Below are positions 1-5,261 of a stretch of 5,261 nt of DNA, one piece after another. The notes under the pieces were generated by a model. It searched no databases. It was not told the origin of the DNA and saw only the letters and a program-made list of their open reading frames with translations. The translations under genes and the position numbers were made by a program. Numbering within the stretch: position 1 is the stretch's first letter; each line of letters starts with the position of its first letter. Source of the DNA: Synechococcus sp. CO36386bin_37 (GTDB lineage Bacteria > Cyanobacteriota > Cyanobacteriia > PCC-6307 > Cyanobiaceae); assembly GCA_011525445.1 (NCBI GenBank), contig WTGE01000483.1, positions 1 through 5,261 of the forward strand, in the 5' to 3' direction.

Positions 1-49
1 GCAGAGGATTGCAAATCCTTTATCCCCAGTTCGAATCTGGGTGCCGCCT
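1..49 (+). tRNA. tRNA-Cys (anticodon GCA), 5' part missing
   Basis: Partial tRNA whose 5' acceptor strand and D arm lie before the window. The anticodon stem GAGGA (4-8) pairs with TCCTT (16-20) around the seven-base loop TTGCAAA, which places GCA at 11-13 and gives cysteine specificity. The T arm is CCCAG (25-29), loop TTCGAAT, CTGGG (37-41). The 3' acceptor strand TGCCGCC (42-48) is followed by T at 49 as discriminator base, the usual base for tRNA-Cys. CCA is not encoded; the next bases are TTTTGAA, so CCA must be added after transcription. The short T run just after the gene may help end transcription, but no hairpin other than the tRNA itself precedes it. Confidence 0.96.
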
Positions 50-525
50 TTTGAATAATCCTCCAAATGCCTGATCTCTTGTGGTGTTTGAAGGACTTTT
101 CTTGTGATGGCACGGGTAGGTGAACGGGAGATAACCGTTTGGTTCCATTCATTCTCCCAAATGCCCCGGAGCCTTTTGTTTGTGCGTTGGCGAGGCGGCT
201 ATCCCATACGCCCGCTCTGCTGTTGCATTGCTTGTAGAGCCAAGACACTCACAACAGACTGTTGTTTCACATTCGCCGTATTTGTTTGACTTGCTACATC
301 GTTGAAAATTGCTTGGATAATGATGATATCGCCCAGAACTATGTGATGTGCAAGAAAGATGGTATGGATCAGATCGTTCGACTTTAAATGTCCATAGTAT
401 TGAATGTGTGAAATGCTTGTAAGGATTAATCTGATTCTTTTTTTGTTGATAGGTTTGACCAGTTGAAGTCAATGCTAAAAAGCTTTATCCAATGGTGTGC
501 TGTTTTCTGCTGAATAATGCTCGGG
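50..525. other. Gene-poor stretch between tRNA-Cys and a convergent gene
   Basis: About 475 bases without a secure gene. Two open frames can be read, plus 104-289 and minus 149-472, but their translations have irregular composition, show no family features and begin at weak starts. A short protein-like frame at 286-387 is listed separately. A perfect six-base inverted repeat ACAACA/TGTTGT with a three-base loop lies at 251-265. A weaker one (GCTCTGC 214-220 with GTAGAGC 234-240, one G-T pair) lies just before it. A run of seven or more T is at about 438-444 but no stable stem precedes it. The left flank is a plus-strand tRNA and the right flank is the 3' end of a minus-strand gene, so no promoter for a known neighbour is needed here. 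It could be decayed sequence or hold a small RNA; neither is shown. Confidence 0.5.
286..387 (+). CDS. Candidate 33-residue small ORF or gene remnant
   Basis: This frame is open from 238 (after TAG at 235-237) to TAA at 385-387. From TTG at 286 it encodes 33 residues with cysteines at 3, 9 and 22, an acidic stretch DNDD (11-14) and a basic end containing CKKDG (22-26). It reads more like real protein than the other frames here because codons and residues look balanced. There is no ATG near the beginning and no Shine-Dalgarno sequence before the TTG; another TTG at 262 is possible. It may be a small protein with an unusual start, the 3' remnant of a decayed gene, or chance. No family is recognised. 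Confidence 0.25.
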   Translation: MTCYIVENCLDNDDIAQNYVMCKKDGMDQIVRL

Positions 526-1038
526 CTAAAAATGAGCTTTTGCTTGATAAGTCTGTCCGTTTTTGCGTTGAGCGCTGCAATGGAGAAATTTATTCTTCAA
601 AACGCATTCTCCCTCGGTTGCAGACCATGTTTTTGGTACACCTGTTGCGATCCCATCCGGATCAAAATTGGTTTCTGCAACATTAAAAACCCTGCTTTGC
701 CATGTTTCAGCGTTGATTTGGCAGCTCCCCGAGCTGCATTTCAGAGGTGATTTCCCTTCGTCTGCCAATGTCACGAAGGTGAGTTGTTGACGTGAATAAT
801 GAATCCCTCCACGGCCAATAAATCGTATGACAATAACTGTTGGGCTTCGTCCGTTGAGCTGCACAGCAGAACAATCAAGCTCGGTTTGAGAGCTTCCAAT
901 CCATTCACATTGCTGAGTGCTGGTTTCGTACCGACCAATAGTGAGATAAGGGTCTGACGAGCTTTTCAGAGGGAGGCTTAGGTCGCTCACCAGCATCAGT
1001 GAGGCGCTGAACGACCCCAGCAACGAGTGGCGAAGCAT
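526..1038 (-). CDS. Probable exported six-cysteine hypothetical protein
   Basis: Encodes 170 residues, function not recognised. The first 24 or so residues (basic MLRH, then a moderately hydrophobic stretch) resemble a signal peptide, though the cleavage site is unclear. No other membrane segment is seen. Six cysteines (44, 56, 101, 106, 145, 154) would suit three disulfides in the periplasm. The segments around 54-65 and 152-163 share the pattern L-x-C-S-A-x-x-x-N-G-[RQ]-[ST], each with another cysteine 9-12 residues earlier, which suggests a duplicated unit at the two ends of the protein. The ATG lies four bases after the stop of the small four-cysteine gene, so the two are probably one transcript. 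No clear Shine-Dalgarno sequence precedes it. I believe similar conserved hypotheticals occur in marine Synechococcus, from memory only. Confidence 0.75.
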   Translation of the reverse strand: MLRHSLLGSFSASLMLVSDLSLPLKSSSDPYLTIGRYETSTQQCEWIGSSQTELDCSAVQLNGRSPTVIVIRFIGRGGIHYSRQQLTFVTLADEGKSPLKCSSGSCQINAETWQSRVFNVAETNFDPDGIATGVPKTWSATEGECVLKNKFLHCSAQRKNGQTYQAKAHF

Positions 1039-1042
1039 CTGT

Positions 1043-1201
1043 TTAGTACTCGTGATCGGCTACGCACATGCCAAGACATCGAATTCCGTTGGTCGCGGTA
1101 CGACGGCAGTGTGGACAAAGAATCTGTTCCCCTTGGCTGTTCACAGAAGGGTTTTCCGGTGGATTGACTTCGTTTTCAGCGTTTGGATAGGTCTGGATCA
1201 T
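1043..1201 (-). CDS. Small four-cysteine zinc-ribbon-like protein
   Basis: Encodes 52 residues from ATG (1199-1201) to TAA (1043-1045). The N-terminal 25 residues are polar and rich in Asn, Pro and Glu, so probably disordered. The rest holds two cysteine pairs, CPHC (29-32) and CLGMC (42-46), joined by a short basic stretch RRTATNGIR. This CxxC-x9-CxxxC arrangement suits binding of one zinc ion; zinc binding is inferred. No signal peptide is present, so it should be cytoplasmic. It is the first gene of a probable operon with the exported six-cysteine protein. ATG at 1201 is the only usual start, since the frame is closed upstream by a stop at 1235-1237. No Shine-Dalgarno sequence is visible. 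The C-terminal half resembles, from memory, a small conserved hypothetical family of marine picocyanobacteria. Molecular role unknown. Confidence 0.75.
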   Translation of the reverse strand: MIQTYPNAENEVNPPENPSVNSQGEQILCPHCRRTATNGIRCLGMCVADHEY

Positions 1202-1219
1202 GGCTTTTGAAACGTTGAA
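1202..1219. promoter_or_regulatory. 18-bp gap between divergent start codons
   Basis: Only 18 bases separate the ATG of the minus-strand four-cysteine gene from the ATG of the plus-strand aldo/keto reductase. The gap has two TTGAAA copies (1207-1212 and 1215-1220, the second ending on the A of the ATG) around a CG. It holds neither a Shine-Dalgarno sequence nor room for a promoter. The promoter for each gene must therefore lie inside the other gene's coding sequence or further away. No -10/-35 pair was convincing enough to mark. Confidence 0.4.
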
Positions 1220-2230
1220 ATGGCGAACGCTGCCTTAAAACGATCATGGCGTGCCAGGAGAGAAGACGGCGTGACTGGAATTGGCTTTGGAACGTGGGCG
1301 TGGGGAAACCAGCTGTTGTGGGGGTACGACTCAGATCGAGATGACCCCGATCTTGAGGCCACCTTGACGGCAGCCGTTCAAGGGGGTTTGTCGATTGTGG
1401 ACACTGCTGATTCCTATGGGACGGGTCGGCTCAATGGGCGCAGTGAACTGTTGTTAGGTCGATTTTTGAAGCAGATGGATCCTGCTCAGAGGCGGAAGCT
1501 CACAGTGGCGACCAAGCTTGCACCTTTCCCTTGGCGATTGGGCCGTCAAGGTTTTAAGAAGGCTTTCTGTGCTAGTCGACAACGCTTGGGGGGGCATTTG
1601 GATCGCGTCCAACTGCACTGGAGTACAGCTCGCTATGCCCCATGGCAGGAGTTGCCCCTGCTCGACGGGCTTGGTGACCTTGTTGAGGAGGGTTTGGTTG
1701 CAGAGCTGGGCGTGTCCAACGTTGGTCCGAAGCGGCTCCGAGTACTACATGGGCATCTGCTGAATCGTGGTGTCTGTCTTAAAAGTCTGCAAATCCAACT
1801 GTCCTTGCTTTCTCCAGAACCGGTTCATGATGGAGAGCTGACCCTGGTCTGCCAGGAGCTAGGTATCGAAATGCTGGCTTACAGCCCTTTGGCCTTGGGT
1901 GTGTTGACAGTCCCTCCAGGTGCCTCATTCAACGCAGTAACGAAGCTGCGGTCAAGCCTGTTTCGTCGTCTACTTCCAGCCACTGAAAGCTTGCGGTCAC
2001 TGATGTGTGAAATCGGCACACAACGACGTTGTTCAATCGTTCAGGTGGCCTTGAATTGGTGCAGAGCCCACGGGGCGTGCCCCATTCCAGGATTGAGACG
2101 CCCGAGTCAAGCGATTGATGGAGCAGCCGCTTTGGGTTGGACGATGACCGATAACGAGAAAGAGGAGTTGGATCACCTCAGTCGTACGACACAGGTTCGG
2201 ATGCCAGCCAATCCATTTCAAAGTGCCTGA
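1220..2230 (+). CDS. Aldo/keto reductase family oxidoreductase
   Basis: A 336-residue cytoplasmic enzyme of the aldo/keto reductase superfamily, which reduces aldehydes or ketones with NAD(P)H in a TIM barrel. The first strand is GIGFGTWAWGN (20-30). The catalytic tetrad is complete: D61 and Y66 in the VDTADSYG segment, K99 in ATKL and H133 in QLHW. Further family landmarks are the LGVSN strand end (163-167), LAYSPLALGVL (219-229, barrel/cofactor region) and the PIPGLRRPSQ segment (288-297), which corresponds to the usual cofactor phosphate-contacting region near the C terminus. Length is normal for the family. ATG at 1220 is the first start after an in-frame stop at 1208-1210. The substrate cannot be read from sequence. 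The gene is divergent from the small cysteine-protein operon, and its last 13 bases overlap the end of the convergent hypothetical gene. Confidence 0.96.
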   Translation: MANAALKRSWRARREDGVTGIGFGTWAWGNQLLWGYDSDRDDPDLEATLTAAVQGGLSIVDTADSYGTGRLNGRSELLLGRFLKQMDPAQRRKLTVATKLAPFPWRLGRQGFKKAFCASRQRLGGHLDRVQLHWSTARYAPWQELPLLDGLGDLVEEGLVAELGVSNVGPKRLRVLHGHLLNRGVCLKSLQIQLSLLSPEPVHDGELTLVCQELGIEMLAYSPLALGVLTVPPGASFNAVTKLRSSLFRRLLPATESLRSLMCEIGTQRRCSIVQVALNWCRAHGACPIPGLRRPSQAIDGAAALGWTMTDNEKEELDHLSRTTQVRMPANPFQSA

Positions 2231-2847
2231 TCGGCTGGATCGGGGTCTGGACTGACAACAACCGGAAGACTTGATGTCTTGTTTTGGAGCGGAATCACCT
2301 TGATGGGTGCAGCATCACCGGACTTGTCCTCCTGGACTTTGGACTGTTCACAAGCATTTAATGCTTCCTGGAGTAGAGAATCGAATGTGGCTCCTGGGAG
2401 ACGGTGCCTGGCGATCTCCAGGAATGTTCTCGGCAGGGATTCTCCAGCCGCACTCAGAACAGCAGGATTTTCACGACGCTGCTGTTGTTCTTCCTCGATG
2501 GCGCGCAGAAAGCGATGGGTCACTTCGCGTTTAGTGCAAGCCTTGATCAGCGTGTCGCGGTCTGCAATCGGTTGATCAGAGGTCTCTTCGAGTTCAACGA
2601 TCCTTCTCTCAAGACTTTCAAGAACTTCAGTGGCTTCTTTTGTGATGTTGGCGAGTTGGCCATCGGACAGGAAAGGCATGTCTGCAACAAAAACCTTTCC
2701 GTGGTCTTTAAGCGCTAAGAATGTTGGCCGTGGCCCTTGACGCTGCCCCGGTGAACGGTCGTAACTTCCGGCTAGAGGGCGCCGTGGGGGTACGGGCCCA
2801 GCTGATGAACGTCTGCGTGTGGTTCTTTGAATTCTATCGAAGGGCAT
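2218..2847 (-). CDS. Conserved-type hypothetical protein, charged and coiled-coil-rich
   Basis: Encodes 209 residues, function not recognised. Residues 1-42 are basic and rich in Arg, Pro and Ser, probably disordered. A short ordered strand-like segment follows (KVFVADMPFLSDGQL, 51-65). Two strongly charged helices come next (about 66-90, rich in Glu/Leu, and 98-127, containing EEEQQQRR), probably coiled coil. A further helical part runs to about residue 170, and the tail (180-209) is rich in Pro, Val and Asp. No signal peptide or membrane segment is seen. It sits 138 bases downstream of purM on the same strand, so shared transcription is possible. The frame remains open upstream to 2904 but has no ATG, GTG or TTG there, which supports ATG at 2845-2847. 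I recall similar proteins beside purM in marine picocyanobacteria; this needs a search to confirm. Confidence 0.85.
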   Translation of the reverse strand: MPFDRIQRTTRRRSSAGPVPPRRPLAGSYDRSPGQRQGPRPTFLALKDHGKVFVADMPFLSDGQLANITKEATEVLESLERRIVELEETSDQPIADRDTLIKACTKREVTHRFLRAIEEEQQQRRENPAVLSAAGESLPRTFLEIARHRLPGATFDSLLQEALNACEQSKVQEDKSGDAAPIKVIPLQNKTSSLPVVVSPDPDPADQAL

Positions 2848-2985
2848 TTCCAGCTCAAGATTTAACGCTCTACTTGCGGCATTAGCCGAAGCTCCTGAAC
2901 AACACTAACGATCGAAGCGGTGAAAAGCTCCAAGTGCGGAGCCAGTTTCAGGAACTGACGTAATCCATCACTACCTCTGGGGCTC
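2848..2985. other. Spacer between purM and the downstream hypothetical gene
   Basis: A 138-base gap on the minus-strand side of purM. The only structure noted is a short inverted repeat CAGTT (2943-2947) with AACTG (2953-2957). It is too weak and lacks a T run, so it is not a credible terminator. Read-through from purM into the hypothetical gene is possible. Confidence 0.4.
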
Positions 2986-4047
2986 TCATTCTGGAAGTCC
3001 CAAGACTGTGGTAACTCCCTCATTGCTCTCAGCGGCAGTGATAGTCCCGATGGTCCATGACTGCATCCCTTCGCGACGGCAGATTTCCTTGGCGAGGGGA
3101 ATCCCATTCTCAGGAAGGATCAGACAAAAACCTATGCCGAGGTTGAACGTGTGCCAAAGGTCCCGATCTGGGATCTCTCCATGGGTCTGCAGCCATCGAA
3201 AGAGTTCAGGACGAGGCCAACTCTGAGGGTCCACTTGGGCCTGTACGCCAGGAGGAAGGCAACGTGGCAGGTTTTCGGGCAGACCTCCTCCCGTGATGTG
3301 GGCCATGCCATGAATGGCTGAGCCTGAGGCGAGAAGTTGTTGAACCAGCCTTCCATACAGCTGGGTGGGTTGGAGTAGCGCTTCGATCAGCGGTTGATTG
3401 TCCATGCCAAATGTTGACAACTCATTCACCTTGGCTTGTTCGAGCACTTTGCGAACAAGGCTGAAACCATTGCTGTGGACTCCGTTACTGGCGATCCCAA
3501 GGATTTGATCTCCGGGGTGGATCCGTTGACCATCAATTATTTGATCCTCTTCAACAACGGCCACACAAAACCCTGCCAAGTCGTAGCGGCCGGATGGGTA
3601 GAACCCGGGCATTTCAGCCGTTTCACCACCTAGTAAAGAACAGCCGCTCATACGGCATCCCTCAGCGATTCCCTCCACCACGGTGGCCATGGCTTCGGGA
3701 CTCAGAGCACCAGTTGCCATGTAGTCAAGAAAAAAGAGAGGCTCGGCACCACTGGTGATCACATCGTTGATGCACATCGCCACCAGGTCGATCCCAACGT
3801 TGTGATGCATCCCATGGTCTTGAGCGAGCTCGAGTTTTGTACCAACGCCATCTGTTCCTGCAACCAACAGAGGGTTTTTGAGGCCTTGAGGCAAGCGCAT
3901 GACTCCCCCGAAGCCGCCTAGGCCTCCTAAAACCTCGGGTCGATGGGTTGCCTCGACACTCGCGCGAATTCTGTTGACAAAGGCGCGCCCTGCTTCAACA
4001 TCGACTCCGGCGGTTTTGTAGTCCATTCCAAAGAGCAGCGATCTCAT
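2986..4047 (-). CDS. purM: Phosphoribosylformylglycinamidine cyclo-ligase (AIR synthetase)
   Basis: PurM closes the imidazole ring in purine synthesis: formylglycinamidine ribonucleotide + ATP gives aminoimidazole ribonucleotide + ADP + phosphate, in the cytoplasm, usually as a dimer. Family landmarks, in order: MDYKTAGVD (8-16), glycine-rich segment (41-48), [11 protein letters not shown] (65-75, nucleotide/substrate loop), CINDV with [10 protein letters not shown] (92-109), [11 protein letters not shown] (140-150), [16 protein letters not shown] (179-194), [13 protein letters not shown] (250-262) and FNLGIGF (301-307). The 353-residue length is slightly above the usual ~345 because seven residues precede the common MDYKTAGVD start. 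The upstream ATG is preferred because a strong AAAGGAG lies six bases before it. The alternative start is ATG at 4024-4026. The gene is divergent from rlpA and followed on the same strand by a hypothetical gene. All key motifs are intact. Confidence 0.98.
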   Translation of the reverse strand: MRSLLFGMDYKTAGVDVEAGRAFVNRIRASVEATHRPEVLGGLGGFGGVMRLPQGLKNPLLVAGTDGVGTKLELAQDHGMHHNVGIDLVAMCINDVITSGAEPLFFLDYMATGALSPEAMATVVEGIAEGCRMSGCSLLGGETAEMPGFYPSGRYDLAGFCVAVVEEDQIIDGQRIHPGDQILGIASNGVHSNGFSLVRKVLEQAKVNELSTFGMDNQPLIEALLQPTQLYGRLVQQLLASGSAIHGMAHITGGGLPENLPRCLPPGVQAQVDPQSWPRPELFRWLQTHGEIPDRDLWHTFNLGIGFCLILPENGIPLAKEICRREGMQSWTIGTITAAESNEGVTTVLGLPE

Positions 4048-4053
4048 GATCCT

Positions 4054-4060
4054 CTCCTTT
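4054..4060 (-). promoter_or_regulatory. Strong ribosome binding site for purM
   Basis: On the minus strand AAAGGAG ends six bases before the ATG at 4045-4047. It is the clearest Shine-Dalgarno sequence in the window and decides the purM start. It favours the form with seven extra residues over the internal ATG at 4024-4026, which has only TTTGGA before it. Confidence 0.75.
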
Positions 4061-4231
4061 CGTCGCTCGATGTGCCTGATGCATAACCGTCCGCCTCTTG
4101 GATGAGTTCAACTTGTCTGTTCGATTAGTTGCGCTGATGTCGGTAGTTGCTTGCTGTCGTCCTGAGGCCTTGGCATGTTTGCTTTCTCAGGGCTCTCTTT
4201 GCAGGCAGTAATGATTTGAACCTCGCGATTG

Positions 4232-4251
4232 TTTCGATGTCGAGATCGAAA
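4232..4251. repeat. Inverted repeat TTTCGAT/ATCGAAA with nearby T run
   Basis: TTTCGAT (4232-4238) and ATCGAAA (4245-4251) are perfect seven-base complements around the loop GTCGAG. The stem is followed three bases later by TTTTT (4255-4259). A third copy of the half-site, ATCGAAA, lies at 4277-4283. Only two of seven pairs are G-C, so it is a poor terminator on energy grounds. The repeated half-site would also suit a protein-binding operator upstream of rlpA, or be chance. Confidence 0.35.
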
Positions 4252-4370
4252 AGGTTTTTAACTTTCTATCAGTCGAATCGAAAGATCACAACCGGAAGCA
4301 CCCTTCCCCGGAATTGTTCACTCCATGGATCTCTGACAGGAGAAGTTTTAGCCCGGAACGATCATCTTGC

Positions 4371-4898
4371 ATGAACAGAACCTTTCCATCCGCGGGCCTC
4401 GCTACAGGTCTTTTCATAACGAGCTTTGCTCTTTTTCCTGTTTTGGCCCGTGATGTGGCAACTACTGAGCTCTACGAACCATTTGAATCCCCATCGCCGG
4501 CAGCACTACAAACATCTGCTTCGCCGTCTCCAAAGATGGATCAAGTTTCTCCTGTTAAATCTTCCACTCCCGTTGAACCCCCCAAACCTCCTAAGTACTT
4601 GATTGTGTCGACCTCAACAGGCGAAGCAAGCTGGTACGGACCTGGATTTTTTGGAAACAGAACAGCCAATGGCGAATTGTTCAAGCCAGGAACAATGACG
4701 GCGGCGCATCGGACCCTGCCCTTTGGAACCAAGGTCAGGGTCACAAATCTCCGTAACGGTCGCGAAACGATTGTTCGCATTAATGACAGAGGACCCTTTG
4801 CTGGTGATCGAGTGATCGACTTGGCCCATGGTGCGGCCCATCGTCTCGGGTTGGTTTCAAGTGGGATTGCCCAGGTTCGTCTTGAGGTGCTGCGCTGA
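4371..4898 (+). CDS. rlpA: RlpA-like exported double-psi beta-barrel protein
   Basis: Encodes 175 residues. Residues 1-26 form a signal peptide (MNRT, hydrophobic core, VLA before RD), followed by a Ser/Pro/Thr-rich linker (39-75) and one RlpA double-psi beta-barrel domain (83-173). Domain landmarks are GEASWYG (84-90), TANGE (98-102), [10 protein letters not shown] (111-120), VRVTNLRNG (122-130) and INDRGPF (137-143). E102, H113 and D139 match positions important for lytic transglycosylase activity in Pseudomonas RlpA, so cleavage of peptidoglycan lacking stem peptides is possible, not shown. It has no lipobox cysteine and no C-terminal SPOR domain, unlike E. coli RlpA, so it is probably soluble in the periplasm. 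ATG 4371 is chosen because the signal peptide starts there. A TTG at 4314 would add 19 charged residues in front. panC begins two bases after its stop, indicating an operon. Confidence 0.93.
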   Translation: MNRTFPSAGLATGLFITSFALFPVLARDVATTELYEPFESPSPAALQTSASPSPKMDQVSPVKSSTPVEPPKPPKYLIVSTSTGEASWYGPGFFGNRTANGELFKPGTMTAAHRTLPFGTKVRVTNLRNGRETIVRINDRGPFAGDRVIDLAHGAAHRLGLVSSGIAQVRLEVLR

Positions 4899-4900
4899 GC

Positions 4901-5261
4901 TTGCAGGTTCTCCGTTCTGGTCAGGATCTTCGCCGCTGGAGGCTTTCATCGGAAGGTCCCGTTCATTTTGTTCCCACGATGGGTGGCCTTCATCAAGGAC
5001 ATGCCAATTTGATTAAAGCGGCTTCCAGTCCTCAAATTTCTGGAGTGAACACTCTGGTCAGCGTGTTCCTGAATCCACTTCAGTTTGATGAAAACGAAGA
5101 CTTTGACCGTTACCCGCGCACCCTCGAGCAGGATTGCGAGTTGGCAGAGCGTTCAGGCGCATCTGCACTGTGGTGTCCTGATGTTGCTCAGATCTACCCG
5201 GGTGGATTGATTGAAGCGTGGAGACTTCAAGCCCCTCAATCGCTTCAATCCTGGCTCTGTG
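4901..5261 (+). CDS. panC: Pantoate--beta-alanine ligase, N-terminal part (probably PanC-Cmk fusion)
   Basis: The first 120 codons of PanC, cut by the window edge. PanC joins pantoate and beta-alanine using ATP to make pantothenate, the precursor of CoA, in the cytoplasm. FVPTMGGLHQGH (23-34) carries the nucleotidyl-transferase H-x-G-H signature (H31, H34). VSVFLNPLQFDENEDFDRYP (53-72) and RTLEQD (73-78) form the pantoate/ATP-binding stretch, and PDVAQIYPGG (93-102) the following loop. In cyanobacteria PanC is usually fused to a C-terminal cytidylate kinase (Cmk); that part would lie beyond the window. No ATG is available: the frame opens at 4886 and TTG 4901 is the best start, with GAGGTG (4884-4889) eleven bases before it inside the end of rlpA. 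The two-base gap after the rlpA stop suggests coupled translation. Confidence 0.94.
   Translation, partial: MQVLRSGQDLRRWRLSSEGPVHFVPTMGGLHQGHANLIKAASSPQISGVNTLVSVFLNPLQFDENEDFDRYPRTLEQDCELAERSGASALWCPDVAQIYPGGLIEAWRLQAPQSLQSWLC

Larger units (their letters stand above)
4048..4370. promoter_or_regulatory. Divergent purM / rlpA intergenic region
   Basis: A 323-base region between two divergent start codons, so it must hold the promoters for purM (minus) and rlpA-panC (plus). Individual -10/-35 boxes were not convincing. It contains the purM ribosome binding site, a six-base perfect inverted repeat CCTGAG (4161-4166)/CTCAGG (4186-4191), and a seven-base perfect inverted repeat at 4232-4251 described separately. 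The open frame from 4147 to 4374 has no protein-like features and is not called. Confidence 0.55.

Noticed and set aside
1..49. tRNA-Cys 3' end as an attachment site
   Set aside because: No direct repeat of the T-arm/acceptor sequence was found elsewhere in the window and no integrase gene is present.
104..289. Plus-strand frame of 61 codons
   Set aside because: Arg/Cys-rich, disordered-looking translation with no family features.
149..472. Minus-strand frame of 107 codons next to the tRNA
   Set aside because: TTG start without ribosome binding site, irregular composition and no recognisable motif; probably a chance open frame.
517..750. Plus-strand frame with a hydrophobic, signal-peptide-like beginning
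   Set aside because: It lies antisense to the six-cysteine gene, which has better codon pattern and operon context; the hydrophobicity looks like a by-product of the opposite strand.
2279..2718. Several plus-strand frames opposite the charged hypothetical gene
   Set aside because: Antisense shadows of the minus-strand gene at 2218-2847, which has coherent helices and a clear ATG.
2943..2957. Inverted repeat after purM as a terminator
   Set aside because: Only five base pairs, low G-C content and no T run on the minus strand.
2862..3107. Minus-strand frame running across the purM 3' end
   Set aside because: Overlaps purM in another frame and shows no independent features; purM itself ends normally at 2986.
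4314..4370. TTG-started N-terminal extension of RlpA
   Set aside because: It would bury the signal peptide behind 19 polar and charged residues; ATG 4371 places the signal peptide at the N terminus.

Overview
The window looks like a piece of a marine picocyanobacterial chromosome (Synechococcus, or a higher-GC Prochlorococcus). This is inferred from the tight packing, roughly balanced base composition, the style of the aldo/keto reductase, PurM and PanC proteins, and several small proteins that resemble conserved hypotheticals of that group. No database search was possible, so the lineage call is inference.

Layout. Positions 1-49 are the 3' part of a tRNA-Cys(GCA) cut by the window edge. Positions 50-525 have no secure gene; one short open frame (286-387) reads like protein but is unproven. 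Two minus-strand genes follow as a probable operon, read right to left: a 52-residue four-cysteine (zinc-ribbon-like) protein (1043-1201), then, four bases on, a probably exported six-cysteine protein of unknown function (526-1038). Divergent from this pair, with only 18 bp between the two start codons, is an aldo/keto reductase gene (1220-2230). Its 3' end overlaps by 13 bp the convergent minus-strand gene for a charged, coiled-coil-rich hypothetical protein (2218-2847). Upstream of that on the same strand is purM (2986-4047). A 323-bp divergent intergenic region (4048-4370) separates purM from a plus-strand pair: rlpA (4371-4898), an exported double-psi beta-barrel protein, and panC (from 4901, running off the window), which starts only two bases after the rlpA stop.

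The recognised functions are mostly housekeeping: purine synthesis (purM), pantothenate/CoA synthesis (panC, usually fused to cytidylate kinase in cyanobacteria), peptidoglycan-related work (rlpA) and NAD(P)H-dependent carbonyl reduction (aldo/keto reductase). The least explained parts are the two-gene cysteine-rich operon at 526-1201, the tRNA-flanking region at 50-525 and the charged hypothetical next to purM. I see no mobile element, CRISPR array, phage gene or defence system, and nothing that clearly makes up a new multi-gene system.
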